Assembly (NCBI GenBank): GCA_028023455.1
Contig: JAQFVV010012396.1
Location: 12,131,296 to 12,195,295 of the forward strand
Origin: Epiperipatus broadwayi
Taxonomy: Eukaryota > Onychophora > Udeonychophora > Euonychophora > Peripatidae
DNA length: 64,000 bases
Reading direction: 5' to 3'
Positions 1 through 14,021 of the stretch are shown here, piece after piece. A model generated the notes under the pieces. That model saw nothing but the letters and a program-made list of their open reading frames with translations. It ran no database searches and had not been told where the DNA came from. Every line of letters begins with the position of its first letter. Position 1 is the stretch's first letter. The translations under genes were made by a program, and so were the position numbers.

Positions 1-1199
1 ATTTTTAAAAAACTATACTATGGAGTAGATTATAAATAGAACAATCAACTTTTGATCAGGCAATTTTGTAATATCAATCTGAAAAAAAATTAGGACAGAA
101 TCTAGAAAATTAGGACTTTTTTTTTTTTTAATTATAAAATACATATTCTCGATTCTTTTTTATATATATTTAAGTATATATATCTTGATGTATCTAGTTT
201 GAATAAAGTAGATCAATTTACAGTAAAATACTTATTATTAAGCGTACATTAAACAATTAATAACATGACCTTCCTAATTTTTAAACCTAGAAAGATAGTG
301 AATGAAATTCTTGAAGTAAAGTCATTACTAGAACTTAACCCAAATACTTTTTCTTTATAAAATCACATTTTTGCCACCATTCTTCTTTTTATAGAAACTT
401 TTTTTGTTATTTCTTTTTTTATCTGTCAGACATGTTTTTTTAGCTTAAACAAATAAATATTTTGAAAAATTATTAATGATTATTATATTCAGAAGGGCAT
501 ACTTATTTCACATTTTATGCTTTCTTTCTCCATGTTGATTCTAACCAATGCAGCCGCATATACTGTTTAAAAGCATGAACATGGATACCAGTTTCAAACA
601 TGGAATATTCTGATCATTTTTGATAGTATTACCAATAATATTTTTAACAACCTTATTTATTATCTTACATTATGTGATAAATTGGGATAAAGAACATCAG
701 CTTTTATCAGTGGGGGTCTAACAAATCAAATATGGATCTAAAATGCTTATGAATATAATAGTCACTTTTTATTCCTTTATACTATTCAGGCGAAAATTTA
801 CAAAATGCATTCAACATTTACATAGAACTGAGAACAGTTTGAAACCTTCTGGCAAAGGTGATATACACAAATCTATAAATGAAAGAAACATGTCTGGGAT
901 AATAGCCACAACATATAAATCTCAAAGAATTGTAAAGAAATTATGTGTATATACATATAAAGAAATAGAGAAAAACATGTGGATGAAGAACAAAACAAAA
1001 TTAAGGAATCTAAGTTTCATAAAAGTTTCTAAATGATGCAATATAATTAATAACCTGCGTGGAAGATATTGGATAACATTTGAAAAAAATGTTAACATCA
1101 AAAAGGAAAACAACTTAAGAACACCACAAAAAAAATGAAGCTATTAGACTCAGTGAATTTTTTTAATTTCAGAAGCTTGGCTAGTACAATAGAGTAAAA
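1..1199. other. AT-rich spacer, nothing recognised
   Basis: Poly(A)/poly(T) runs and AT-rich sequence. A 97-codon open frame at 743-1036 (+) is lysine- and isoleucine-rich, has no recognisable motif and looks like a chance frame. Confidence 0.6.
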
Positions 1200-1375
1200 A
1201 ATGCTTCTAGATGCAGTTTTAAATACAAAGTTCCCACTAATAAAGGCAGGAGCTTGATTCTGAATATTATAACTCTATACAATCTGACATTCATTGATTA
1301 TTCAAACTTTGAATAGATAGCTAAAACAGAATGAAGAGAGCTACTCTTGGAAGCATATGGGTAAGTTAAGAAAGT
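1200..1375. repeat. Dispersed repeat family B, copy 1
   Basis: This stretch shares interspersed matches with 53945-54150. Both contain the block TTCATTGATTATTCAA followed by an A/T-rich step, a TAGCT core and then GAAGAGAGCTACTCTTGGAA (here) or its close variant. The right end here, CTTGGAAGCATATGGGTA, is the reverse complement of the left end of the other copy, so the family probably has inverted termini. A weaker match to the GAAGAG...GCTC...AAGCATAT end lies near 4525-4560. No coding capacity is seen. Family identity is unknown; a MITE is the most likely reading. Confidence 0.45.
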
Positions 1376-3030
1376 ATTGGGATATAGATATAAACAGGTA
1401 GTAATAAATATGAGGGGGTATTAGATATTCCATAATCTGTTTACTAGTATCATTTTATTTCACTGGAATTTTCTTTTGAGCTTAAACAACTTAAATGTGG
1501 ATTAGATTTAGGAAGATTCAAATAAAGGCAATCCCTCTGAATTTGTTTATTTGTATATATTAAGTTCTCTGTTGTTTAATTATGTAATAGAGTTCTATAT
1601 TAAAATAATAATGCTTGCTGTCCGTTAAAGTTGCTTTAATATTTATATGTTAAAATAAAATATGTGTCAGACAGTGATGATCAAGAGCTAACGACCATAA
1701 ATAATGATCACCAGTATTATCCTATTACTTAGTTTCTCCAACTTTTCCATCGAGATCATGAAAACATATATATTAAAAATTATATTTTTTAAACTACAAT
1801 TAGCTTTTTAAAAAATTTTTATGCTTTACAGTTTAATCTGAACCTCTTCCACCAATTTTTATCACTTTTCAAAATTTTATTATCACAATTACGATGATTT
1901 TTTCTCTCTCTCTCTTATAAGTGTTCAGGATTTCTAACTAAGAATCTTCGTTATTCTCAATGGATTGAATTTATAAAGTAACACAGCTGTAATCATTTTA
2001 ATATCACTTGAAATATAAAACTGCAGGAAACTTAATTAGTCCATTTTTTAATAGTAGATGAGACAGAGATTACTCTAAGGTTTCAAAAATGCGACACAAT
2101 TTCTACAAGTCAGATACCTCTGATGAAGGTAAAAAAAAAAAAACAGATTTGTGTAAATGGGAATAATAATAAAGTCAAAGTAATAAATTTCAGGTATTAT
2201 TTTCATTTCTCGGTAATTATTTTCAATCTCTCAGATTTTTAAATCACACCTTTGATGAAAACATCAAAGATAGACAAGTTGGTTCATATTACAAGTTTCT
2301 ATAAAACTACCTAGCTTGAATGTTTAACAATTTTATTTAAAAATCTATTCGAGATTTTAAAAAAAACGCAACTAAATAAATTAGGATTGTGTATATGTTA
2401 AAAGTTTATGTATATGCTAGGGTATGTGAGTATATGCTTATATATATATTAAAAGATTAAAATTCTAAAACAAATAAAGTTATGAGAGACAAAAATGTAC
2501 TGGAAATAATCCAAAAAAAAAAAAAAAAGATTGGGTTAGATACCAACTGGTATTATATTTATTAAAATGATTAAAAATTTAAATGGGTAACATCTGGATA
2601 CATAGATTAATAGATACATATTAAGAAAGTTATATGGTCCCCTGTGAGAAAAATCTTTGTGAAAAAGTAGTGATAAATCTTTGCCCTGTAGTTGAAAGAT
2701 CAATTGCTGATGATATACTGAAAGCAAAACAAAATAAGATGATTTAAAGTTAATGAGTATGCCTATAAAGGGCTTGAATTTAGACCAAGTAAACTTGGAC
2801 AATTTTTTCAATGGACTTGGAATTTTTTTTTTTTCAGATAGCCAGCTCATAGCCATTCTAATGCTCATTTAATATTGTTAAATAAATGGATATTTAGTTA
2901 TTGTTATATAGAGAGTAAAACTTGGATGGAAAAGGTCTTTTAGAGAGGTCTATGTCTTATTGTGAATTCTTTACAAATTGTGTTTTCTTTTTACTAATGA
3001 TGTTTTAAAAATCATTTTACTTACCTATTA
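1376..3030. other. AT-rich spacer, nothing recognised
   Basis: No coding motif, RNA gene or clear repeat was seen. The 110-codon minus-strand frame at 2536-2868 has no family signature. Confidence 0.55.
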
Positions 3031-3446
3031 AATTGAAAGAAAATTAACTATCTCCCACTGAGCTATGCAATGTCAAAAACTACAAAAAAAATAGAATGAT
3101 GCAACTCTATCCTTTAGCTATGTTGTTACCTAAGCTTAATGTTTTAACATACTATGGAGTGAATTTTGTCTATTATTTTAATTTATGTACAGATTAAATA
3201 ATCTGAAATCACCCCTGATATATTCAAAGGATCAAGAATGAGTCTTAGAGGATCAATGGTGAATTCAAATCATTTATTCTGTACATAAATTAAAATAATA
3301 GACAAAATTCACCCTATAGTTTCAAACTAAGTCAAAACTTATGCTTATATAACAATAGAACTAAAAAATGAAGTGGTATTATTCTATCATTTCATAGTTT
3401 TTGATGTTGCAAAACTCAGTGGGAAGTTGTTATTTCCGTTTCAATT
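3031..3446. mobile_element. Foldback (long inverted repeat) element
   Basis: The left half (3031-about 3175) is repeated in reverse complement in the right half (about 3270-3446). The outer blocks CCCACTGAGCTATGCAATG and its partner ending CAAAACTCAGTGGG match, and so do the inner blocks around GTGAATTTTGTCTATTATTT. About 95 bp of unique sequence separate the arms. There is no open frame, so this is a non-autonomous hairpin-type element. No convincing target duplication was found, and arm mismatches suggest it is old. Confidence 0.8.
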
Positions 3447-6400
3447 ACAGATATTTAAAGTTATGATTATTAATTATTATCTATTAAATTGTAAGGTGAT
3501 AATATTTTGAAAATTAAATTTGAATTAAAACTACAATATTAAATTTCAATTTATATATGTAATTTTATTTGCAAGTTTTTTATTTATTTGTTAGTATATC
3601 CCTTATCTCATTTCCATCATATTTCACTATACAAACAATCCTTGTTTGTCAGATGACCTAGAGGTATCAAATACCGGAATCTCTATGCCCATGTTGATAG
3701 CTCAATATTTTTCATTACACCATCTCCACTTAAAGTAATGCTGCTTTCTATCTGGATATTTTATACAAAAGATTTCAGTATTAATTGTATGTCAAAATTT
3801 TTATACCATTAACAACAACAGAGATATGATAATAACTGAGCAAATATTCTGAAATAGTGTTATATATATTTGAACATTAAGTGCTACACTTTTATTATGA
3901 TAAAACAATATATATATATATATATTATTAAATAATAAAAATATATTAACAGAAATTGCAAATAATATAATTTTAATAAAGAAGCACCTAAGAATCAGGA
4001 AATTAAAAAAAAAAATAAAGAAAACAAAACAGTTAAGGTTACTGAAGTCCATGAATTGGTAATTTGATGTTCATAGTATACACTACTTAATGATGCAATT
4101 ACAACTAAAATAACATTCATTTCATTTTAACATAATTTACAGAAATTCAAGGTATGCACAATTACAGTTGGTATAAGATTAATACAAGAATAATTTTCTT
4201 TACTTCACTTCTGAGTCATCTGTAATGATGAATAATCATGTCCATTTTCAGTACTATCATATCTATTGATTACTCACATAGGATTCCACACTGTATGTTT
4301 GTAATTTAAACTCAGTGAGTTGAGTGTGAAGATATTTAATATTCATGCTTTCAGATCTAAATACTTTAGACTGGCTTGGATATATAGAAAGACAAGTAAA
4401 AAATAGGGTGGACTGCCCTTTTCTTGTTAAATTCTCTGTCTTGTATTTACGATCTGATTGGCTGTTAGATAGTAATGAGCGCAAGAGGTTTGCAGTCTCT
4501 CAATTTAATTTCATATTGTTTTAATGTAGAATGAAGAGAAATGCTCCTAAAAGCATATATTAGTAGTAATCATGTAATACACAATGGTTTAATGTTAACA
4601 AAAACAGCTTGTTCTAAAGATAACTATGATTAATATCGATCTTTAAACATAGTATACAGTAAAATAAGTTGTATATAAATATGACTATATATGTAAGTTT
4701 TAAATTGTCTTTGCAAAGACAACTTGTGATAATTAAGCAATCTTTTTTAGGAAGACATCTGCATTCTGTGTTAACTAATATATATATATATGGTATATTT
4801 TGTACTTGTAGAGAATTTTGTAAATTATATTTAATATAATTTTTTTGCTTGAAGAAATTTTACATTTATGTATCTCACAAACTCTCCCCCACACACATAC
4901 ATAGATATATTTCAGTTGGAATAGTTATAGATTGAAACATATTTAAAAATATAATTAATAAGTATAATGATACTTAGCAAAAATTCATTGCAAATATATA
5001 TTTCAATAATATGGACTTGGCAAATATGGTGTCATTCTATATTACAAACTATTATAGAATGACAGACTACACAATAAAAAAAAAATAAAAAAAATAAGAG
5101 GAAATTTTCTCAATTGATGATTCATACTTGATTAAAATCGAATATATAATTTACATTAAGAAAAAAAAAATAAAGCAGTAATATTTACTCCATACGATAT
5201 TTAATGGAATTAAAAATATAGAAAATTATTCTATCCTAAAAATGATATACATAATTAAAAAGAAATCATCCATATTCTCTAAAATCGATGAATATTAAAA
5301 TAGGAGATTAAAAATTAAAAAAAATATATCTTTTTATAGAATACATGAAGAAGAATACTGATATTTAAATAAAAATTGTAAAAGATACATATTGAATAAA
5401 ATAGTTATGAATTTCCAAAAAATCGACACACAAATTTTTAGGGCTTATTAAAAAATATACATTATTTTATAAACTTGATTATAAGTATAATTAAGATTAA
5501 ATTCGATGATCAAAACATGGCTGATTAAAGAATTTAATTAAAATTAGAGCAAAGAAAAAAAAACCAATTGATTAATGATAATTATTAGGTAAGTAAAGCA
5601 AGGACAAAGAAAGAAAAACAGCAATAAAAAAAAGTTGAGATTGATGGGAATATATGTTTTCATTTGCATTAATAACAACTATACACAATGGATAAGAAGA
5701 AAAGGAGAAAACGACATAGATTGATAGTCAAAATGCACATCAAGAGAATTGTCAATAAAAAAAATAATTAAGAAATTCATCAAAACATGGACAGATTTCG
5801 AGTTATAACAGTTATCTCTCACTGCACTGTCAGTAACCATTAATTATTATCACAGAATACACAGTTAAATGTACTTTTCAGTACTAATTTAAACTCAGTT
5901 ATAATGATAGATTTCTGTATGATAAAAATAATAAAAGTCATGTGCTAAATCAACTGAATGACGAATGGTATAGCTCTTTCATCTGTGAAAAAATGTCTAT
6001 AGTATATTCAATAGCTTCTGCTTGCCCATAATACTACCGTTTCTCATTATTACCAGTTACATAACCTATCTATTGAAGAGAAAATTACTGATACTAATAA
6101 AGAATCAACCCGAATCAAGTAATAGATACTAAGCTAATCTTAATTGATACTAAAGACTCAAACAGCTTTTTTTTTTTTTTAAGTTATTGGACGGGGCATA
6201 AAGATATACCTATAATAATAAATAAGCTTGCTGAGGTATCAGGAAAAACGATCTTTCAATTTTATATACATATGAATAAGAGACCTCAATAATTTAAATT
6301 TTTTGATTAGGATATAATTATATATATTACGTGTAAACATTGTCTTAACTTTTATATTTATGAATACTAATGTTATATGATAAAAAAACATTTTATATGA

Positions 6401-6587
6401 ACAGTTACTTATATTTAATCATTATTAATACATATATTGTTGTAATTCTACAAATTAATTAGTAATGTTAATATTGAATTTATTGGAAAATATTTTGGAA
6501 ATAGATAGGGGATTAAAACCTATCTGAATTTTAATAATTACCATCACCTTTCCTTTCTGACATAAATGCATTATCAATGGTTATAAT
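3447..6587. other. AT-rich spacer, nothing recognised
   Basis: Contains short (TA)n tracts (for example 3909-3926) and many A or T homopolymers. The 83-codon frame at 3801-4052 (-) is hydrophobic and F/I-rich as expected from poly(A/T) DNA. The 73-codon frame at 4263-4484 (-) is compositionally more normal but matches nothing I recognise. Confidence 0.5.
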
Positions 6588-6765
<178 letters not shown>

Positions 6766-8919
6766 ACTGAATGCTTATCAGTCAAGATTGTCTGAAATAA
6801 ACTGTTTTGTTATTTAAATTATTTAGATGTCTGTACTCTTCTTAACTTATTGGTCTCATTCTAAATGTGTATCTGAATTATTCACTACAGATCCTAAGAA
6901 ATGTTGGAATATTATCAGCGTCAGAGAGTAATGTATTCATAGGTGTATTTTATAAATAAAAAAAAGTGGTGCTCAAAATTAGAAAAGAATAAAAATATAT
7001 TCTTATGAATGAAAGTTAAGTGTGACCCTTCTGAGAGATAATATCATCATATAATGATTAGGAAATATAACCTGGATATCTTAAATAAAGCAGTTATGCA
7101 AATGATATATGGTTTAATTGCCATCATCAATAATAATCCTAATTATATTTAATTAGGCAAATTTGGAGTTTGATTAGACTTCATTAAATGGAGGACTCAT
7201 TATATTGACCTAAAAATAATGTAGGTATATGTGTAATTTATGAGTTATCAGAAAAGACACAATTCAAATTCTGGTACAATATATATTTATATACTTTCAA
7301 TTTTGAAAAATGTTTAACGCTAAGGTGTTTAAGATTATTATTATTTTGAAACTGTTTAAAATATTGCTGAATTTTATTCATTTAAATAATACTTAAATTA
7401 AATAAAACGACTTATATATGCCAATCAATACAGAAGTACACACATATTACATGTTTTAGTGTAGTAGTAGAATGTCTGTTTGAAGCATTAAAGATACCTG
7501 GACTGAAAATAACGACCATTTCGGTAGAGAAACGTCACATGACCTCATTTAAAAAAAAAAAAAAAAAATCAAAAATATAAATGATGCAAAAATTTTTGCA
7601 ATATACTTACGAGGAGGGGGGGGGCAAAGTTATTATCAAAAATTTAAGGAGAATAAAAAGAAATGCAAACAGGATTAGATTTCCTCTATATTTTAATTTT
7701 AAAATAAGATTTCTCCCTGACATACACGCACACCTTGAAATCACTTACGTACATTATATAAGAAATAAATCCAGTACATATAGCTAGTGACCTTTCGATT
7801 TTCATGGAGACAATTTCCCAAACACAGACATTTGAAATTAATATATAACAATACAATATTAAAAATAAGAGATAAAATGCAATATGATAACGTAGTTTCA
7901 AAATTTGAAACGATGGTATAAATATACTTCACCAAACTTAAAATTTATGCAGTGGAAAAAAATATATTAATATTACAGTTGGTGAATACTGATACATATT
8001 TTTTAAATAATAAAGTTAATTACTCAATTTAAATATAATCTTACCAAAAGTCGTTCATTAACATTTACAAATTTATCACATTAAAAGCAATATGTCTTTT
8101 TATTATCCCACATCGTATCATTAAGCAGAATTATCAAAGAACTTTGAACTGAATTATAAATTATTAAACTTTGTTCTCTACTCAGTATATAAATTACATT
8201 TTAAAAACAATTTTTAAAAAATTTATTAACTAAATAAATGTTAAAAATCTAACAATATTTAATGCTAATAAATTATGTTTATCTTAATGATGTATTAGTT
8301 TCACTATATTGTAATTCCAAATTTGAGTTGTTAGAATAAATTATTTAAAGAAGTGGAAACAATAGCAAATTACGACCAATGATAATCAAGTGTTGGTACT
8401 TGGTCACAGTGCCCCAACCTTATGAACAGAAAATGTATCATTTTAGGTGCTTTCACAATGTCTGCTTGGCAATCGTCATAGTTTTCAATGGAGTATATAA
8501 GAATAGTTTATCTCAGTTACAGTTTAATAAAACATTTAATGCAGTTTGTTATAAGGGGGAAAAAATCAATAAAAAATATAAACAAAGCCAAGAGAAAGAT
8601 GCAAGGCAATTAGAAAGCAAAAACAAAAAATGTATATCCTTAGAAAAATTTTAAAAGAGGGAAAGTGAAACTTAGTATAGATTTCAATATAAGATGAGAC
8701 TTATGATTAATAGATGAAAGAGGCATACCCTTAACGATGATACAATTAGTGAGTGTAAGTTTACCAATAAATATTTTTTAGCTACTTCCTTAATTTAATT
8801 ATATTAATCATAATTCAATATCTTGCAAATTATTATTTTTGCTTTTCTCGAGGTATTTTCTTAATTTGGATTTATTTAAATCTCACTAATGATTTTTAAC
8901 TATATATATATATACCTAA
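6766..8919. other. AT-rich spacer, nothing recognised
   Basis: Includes a 9-bp G run (7616-7624) and several open frames of 60-91 codons (for example 8379-8654 +). These show no domain motif and cannot be supported as genes. Confidence 0.5.
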
Positions 8920-9027
8920 TTTTTTTTTTCATATGTCATAGCATCGGTCGGGAGGCGAACCCACAACCGTCTGCAACCAACTACTTGCTTGCAAGTAGCT
9001 GCGATGACCTCTTGGCTAACAACGCTT
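8920..9027 (-). repeat. tRNA-derived SINE, copy 1
   Basis: On the minus strand a tRNA-like head carries an A-box-like TAGCCAAGAGG and a B-box-like GGTTCGCCTCC. It is followed by a short linker (about 12 nt) and then poly(A), seen as T8920-8929 on the plus strand. The same head, linker and A-tail occur at 11809-11908 and 51849-51949, so this is a retroposed family rather than a single tRNA gene. The copy is diverged in the anticodon arm. RNA polymerase III transcription and mobilisation by a LINE are inferred from the family type. Confidence 0.75.
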
Positions 9028-9159
9028 GACACCTATTTTATTTTATATGTGTTATTTTCAATTTCTGTTAATAAAATGTAATCATTACTTGAACTCCTTT
9101 TTTATCCTTATCAAAAACTTTTAATCTGTTATACCTTCTCAATTTTTTTTTGGACAATT

Positions 9160-9580
9160 AATAGGATTTGGGTTTAGAACTGCAGTGACATAATCATCAG
9201 GCTATACTTATTCTAACTTTGTGAATTATTCTAACACTATAGGTTTGTTATTTTAGCAAACTTTATATTTAAAAAATGAGTTTTTGAATTCAATTTAATT
9301 TTAAAAAACTATTATAAATACGATATAAATAAATAATTTTTTGGAATACAAAATTAGTAAACAAAAACAATTTTGACGTTCAATTTATTTAATTCAAATC
9401 TTTTATTTATATCATATTCATATTAGTTTTTAAAAATTAATTTAAATTCAAACACTCATTTTTTAAATATTATGTTTGCTAAATCTAAAGTGATACTTTA
9501 CAAACAATGAAAATATATTTGCAAAGTTCAAATAATTATAGTTGGATGATTATGTCACAGCAGCACTAATCCCAAAGTAC
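9160..9580. mobile_element. Foldback (long inverted repeat) element
   Basis: The arms of about 170 bp are inverted copies: TGACATAATCATCAGG near 9190 pairs with GGATGATTATGTCACAG near 9545. Further in, AAAAAATGAGTTTTTGAATT pairs with AATTCAAACACTCATTTTTT, and ATACGATATAAATAAA with TTTATTTATATCATATT. The arms surround an AT-rich loop of roughly 80 bp. No coding sequence is present. The arms have several mismatches, so the insertion is old. Ends are approximate and no target duplication could be fixed. Confidence 0.8.
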
Positions 9581-9614
9581 CATTGATTTCTAATGAGCAC
9601 ATTTTTTGGTCAAA

Positions 9615-9830
9615 TATTCCTTACCTAGTTGTTGAAGAAAATAGTCAAGTCTTAATCTAACTGCTAAAAACCAGTAGGAAAAGAAATTATTCCTAACTTA
9701 GCTATTGAAGAGAGAGTTGATAAGTCTTAATCCAGCTGATAAAGAAGAAAGAAGCAGAAATCTTTACCAAGCTGTTATATAGTACAGCAGGAATCTTAAC
9801 CAAGCTATTATATAGGAGTTTTAATCAACT
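9615..9830. repeat. Degenerate tandem repeats
   Basis: A motif of the form CCTAACTTAGCTATTGAAGA...AAGTCTTAATCCAGCTG recurs with a shift of about 71 bp (near 9625 and 9695). It is followed by two shorter units ending CCAAGCTGTTATATAG and CCAAGCTATTATATAGG, about 38 bp apart. Units are clearly related but diverged. No coding frame runs through the array. Confidence 0.6.
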
Positions 9831-11574
9831 TTTTAGCATACTATAAGTTTAGTCATAAAAATGGTTTCTACAATAAAAACCATGTTCTAAATTCAGCTAA
9901 AAGCTAGACATCATCCTCAATGAAACCTGCCTTCACTGGAATAAAAATACAGAGAAGCTAATTCTAAAGTAATCTGCAACCTTATTCTGCAATCAAGAGC
10001 ATGAATCTCTGTGTTAGTCTCACCTGGAAAATTTCTTAAAAGAAAATGGATAAAATTTTGCTATTGTTAACCTGGAAATAAAATACTGCTCAACAGAAAA
10101 AGGACAAATTAGTCATGTTCATGTGTGGAAGACTTTAAGAGGAAAACTCAACTGGAACTGGAAATTATAATTGAGAAGGACTCCATAGTAAAAAAAATAA
10201 AACCATGGTTGGAGGTATTTTTTAATGTGCATACTGTTTTTATTAATATATATTGTATAAAAATAATAATTTTTTTTGTAAGAGTTGATAATTTTAAACA
10301 TTTTCATTAAGTTAATGTTTTCAAATTGTCAAACATATTTTTCTTAAGTAAAATCCAGTAAATTTCCTCTTCAAAATTATGAAATAGTTTTTAGAAAACT
10401 TTTTTTTTTTTAAAATATGTTTTTTTTTTTCTTTTCATTCATTTTCTGTTCTAAAATCTTAGCAAAAGGTTAATTAAGTTAAATCAAAGATTTTGAAAAT
10501 GTTGTTTTTCCAATTCTTAGTTATTTTAAAGAAATAACTTAATTAAAAGTTAGTTTATGAAAGTATATTTTTTGATGAAATGAATATTTAAAATTTCATA
10601 CTATCATGCCATTTTTTTTTGTTTATTGTTTAATCAATTAGTTATTAAATAATTGTTTAAAAATAGTTTTTAGTCTTAATTTCTTTATTTTATCCAATTC
10701 CTGTTTCATAAATTACAGTATGTGTGACTTTATTTCATGACAGCTTAAGGTTCTAGGATTTTTTAATGATCCCAATGAAACTATTTACTTATAATAAGGT
10801 AAACCTAGGAATTATTTGAACTGATTTATAATAAACTGTTTTATTTATTTATTTATCTCTTGCTCACAGTAATAGTTTATAGAATTCTTGCTTCCTGAGC
10901 TAGATTTTTGCATAACAGTTATTGGTAGTAGGGGTTTATGTTTAGTATTTTGACATCCAGTTGATGATGATTTCATTATTTCTCTAATCCTGGACTGGCA
11001 CAATGGGATATCCTTTAAAGTCCATGCACTACATTTCATTTTATTTCTTTAGAAATTTAGTTTATAGTTGGCCAGTACATTAATGGTACTAAATGGACAG
11101 AGCTTTCTTTGATGGTCAGGATATCTTTAGTATCTCAGCATTATTTGAATTATTAATGAATTTTGATGGAATAGCACCTAAGTGTGTGCATACAGATAAT
11201 TATTGTTTGTATTCCTGCCCTAGGTTTGGCAGCGGCTAAATAATTAGCCTAGTCTATAATGGATCGCTTTCAAATACAGTCATAAGATTGACTGTTGATT
11301 TATTTATATTGTTGATCATTCATGATGATGAATGATTATTACTTTTGTGTAATGCTTATGAACTTATAGTTCAGCATGCCATTTCTTTTATATTTAATTT
11401 TATATTTTTGTTTATTTGAGGATGATGATGGTTTTCCATATCCTCATAATTCAGCCCTAATGTGTAAAGTGTGACAAATGGCTATCCATTTGTGGGATAT
11501 TGTAACCTCAGATCTTGCCCTTGTAACCCCCTATTGTCCATACAGTCCTATTCTTGCCCAACTTGTGGAATAAG
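9831..11574. other. AT-rich spacer, nothing recognised
   Basis: Open frames at 10125-10310 (+), 10119-10307 (-) and 10845-11039 (-) overlap or lack motifs. The stretch 11430-11570 is less AT-rich than its surroundings, but no feature was identified in it. Confidence 0.45.
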
Positions 11575-11771
11575 TCCAAATACATTAAGTGAAATTCATA
11601 AATAGTCATTTAAATGCATTTGCAAAGAGTGCCCATTTTTTGTTATATCAATAAGAAAATCAAAGGAAATAGAATAGTATCAATATAACAAAAAATAGTC
11701 CTTGTTTGCACATTTATTTAAATGATTCAACAGGAATCTTACTTGTGAATTATTTTAGTAATGTATTTAGA
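11575..11771. mobile_element. Small imperfect foldback element
   Basis: The left arm begins TCCAAATACATTA and the right arm ends TAATGTATTTAGA. The inner blocks ATTTTTTGTTATATCAA and ATATAACAAAAAAT pair as well. Arms are about 80-90 bp, with one arm carrying a small insertion. No open frame is present; non-autonomous MITE-like. Confidence 0.65.
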
Positions 11772-11808
11772 CTTTTCTGTTTCAAGAATGGGTTTATAAT
11801 TGACAGAA

Positions 11809-11908
11809 TTTTTTCCCCTCATGTATCAAAGCATCTTCCGGAAACGAACCCGCAAACCCGGGACAACTGCTTGTAAGGCATGTGCTGACCACTCGACCAC
11901 CAACGCTT
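11809..11908 (-). repeat. tRNA-derived SINE, copy 2
   Basis: On the minus strand the head carries A-box TGGTCGAGTGG and a B-box-like GGTTCGTTTCC, closely matching the third copy at 51849-51949. The 3' side has the same short linker and then a short A-rich tail, seen as T11809-11814 with adjacent C residues on the plus strand. A deletion is visible near the anticodon arm relative to copy 3. Confidence 0.75.
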
Positions 11909-14021
11909 ACTTTTTTATCATAATAAACATATTGTTTTTAAAAAATTGCTATTTTTAGATCAGTATTTTTACAGAATAACTAAAAAAAAAATCTCATTTG
12001 ATTTACTTTAATAACCAATTTAAAATCACTTATTAGTAGTATCATTATATTCTGTATCCTTTATTTAAACTGCTATCATACATTTATAAATGTTTTTTTT
12101 TCTCTTCTGTTGCAATATATAAACTATTTTACAATCCAAATAATCTCTTATCTTATATGTTTTTGTTTTTTTTTGCAACTTATAATTTTTTTTTTCGTAA
12201 TAAAATTGTCCCAACCCTTACTTTATAATCTGTTCTGTTTTCATTTTTACACAAAAATGTATCCAAAGTTAGTTATTCATTTCTTAGATATGTTTCTACA
12301 ATAGCGATTAAGTTTATCTTTTTTTTTATTCATTCAATTTCTCAATTTTTTTTTTCATAAATAAAATCTCAATCTTAATATTTGTATTTATTCATTCCCT
12401 TCCTCCTTATATATATATTTAATTTAAAAAAACAACAACAAAAAACATTACTCTCTTCTATTTTAGTCCGTCTCACCCCTTACAATCGCATCTCATTGTT
12501 TTAATAAATAATTCATTTCTATTCACTCCCCATCCACTACCCCGCCGTTTCTTAACCAGGTTATTTGTCTTTAAAAATAAAGTCTAATAAAAGTTTACAG
12601 CTTCTAGAGTTTAAATGTAATCCATCTTTTTTAAATAACCATTATTTATATATACGTATATAAAAACTTCCAAATTCTAAAAAACTTTACATCATATTCT
12701 ATTTAAATCATCATTATGATAAAGCAAAGCCTACATAAAATTTTCTCATTACAGATCTTTGAAAAATAGCCACAGTGTCAACTTCATTATTAAATGATTT
12801 AAGAGCATTTAGCAACTCACTGTTCTCGTTCATTATTTCTTCCAATGTTTCTCTTAAATCATTAGAGTCTTATCATCATTATTTATTATTTTTAATAAGA
12901 TTAAATACTTGATATCTTTAATTATTATTATTATTTTTGCTCATCGAATTTATTCCCTCACCACCACCCCCTAATTAAAGCGTCCCAGCATTATCTTTTC
13001 CCTCATCTTATTATTAAATACAGTACAATAAACTTTTGATTTATTCATTAATTCTCTTATGTTACGAACGGTGACAACCCAATGCGCCAAATGAACAAAT
13101 AGAATAAGTGTATTATAGTAAATATTAGATGAGTTAAACTCTCCGATTAAAAACAATTAAAAGTAACTAGATAACAATAAAATGTGACAATACTTGGCCA
13201 ATTTTTAGCAATTTTATAAATACAATTTAATTTAACATCTCAATATTTAAATCCATGCCATAAATTCCAAGTTAACTTTAATTATCAAATTTAACAATCT
13301 CATAATAATATAAGAGCTTCATTACGTTAATTAAATAGTTTTGAAGAAGATAACTTATTAAATTTATAATTATAAATATGTGATTCTAAAAGTATATTAA
13401 GAAGAAAAACAATCGTCAGAAAAGATCAGGTAAACCTTTGGCTTGGTTTGAACATTCGCGCTGATCGCTGGATCAGTCTCAACAAAAATATGACAGACAA
13501 CAAAATATTATATGTATGTGCGTCCCTATTGTATTGGAAACTTTTTATCTTAATTTTCATAATTAAAGTGAAAGGCTGAAACCTTCTCGCATACCCCTCC
13601 CCCTTTAAAATATAAAATCATTTAAAACATTATATTATTAACTGTCGTGTGAATGGAATATTTTTCTTCTTTTTTTTTTCGGAATCGAGTTTATTAATAT
13701 TGTCAGCATGATTATAATCATTTAAAATATACTCCATTTAATTCTTTAAATTAAATAAATTATTTTTATATTGCTTGTCACTTCTAATTTACCCTTACAA
13801 TAACTCCTCCCTCATAAAATACACTTTTGTTAACTACTGTCATTTCAATTACCTATTTTTTATCTGAATATTTTATTTTTATTCATGCAGTTGCCAATAT
13901 ATATATTTTAATGAATAAAATTAAAATAAGTGATCAAGTTATTATATTTATTTCTAGTTTATTTAGAAAAATAGTAATAAAGTTACAACCTTAAATATAT
14001 ACGCAGAACATGTATATATTG
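11909..14021. other. AT-rich spacer with pyrimidine-rich plus strand
   Basis: From about 12080 to 12560 the plus strand is strongly T/C-rich, giving hydrophobic chance frames such as 12110-12304 (+). No genes, RNAs or clear mobile elements were recognised to 14021. Confidence 0.5.

Noticed and set aside
743-1036. 97-codon open frame and other 60-110 codon frames in the spacers (for example 2536-2868, 3801-4052, 40845-41150)
   Set aside because: Composition is that of translated AT-rich DNA (K, I, N, F, Y). There are no motifs, no plausible start or splice context, and often overlapping frames on the other strand.
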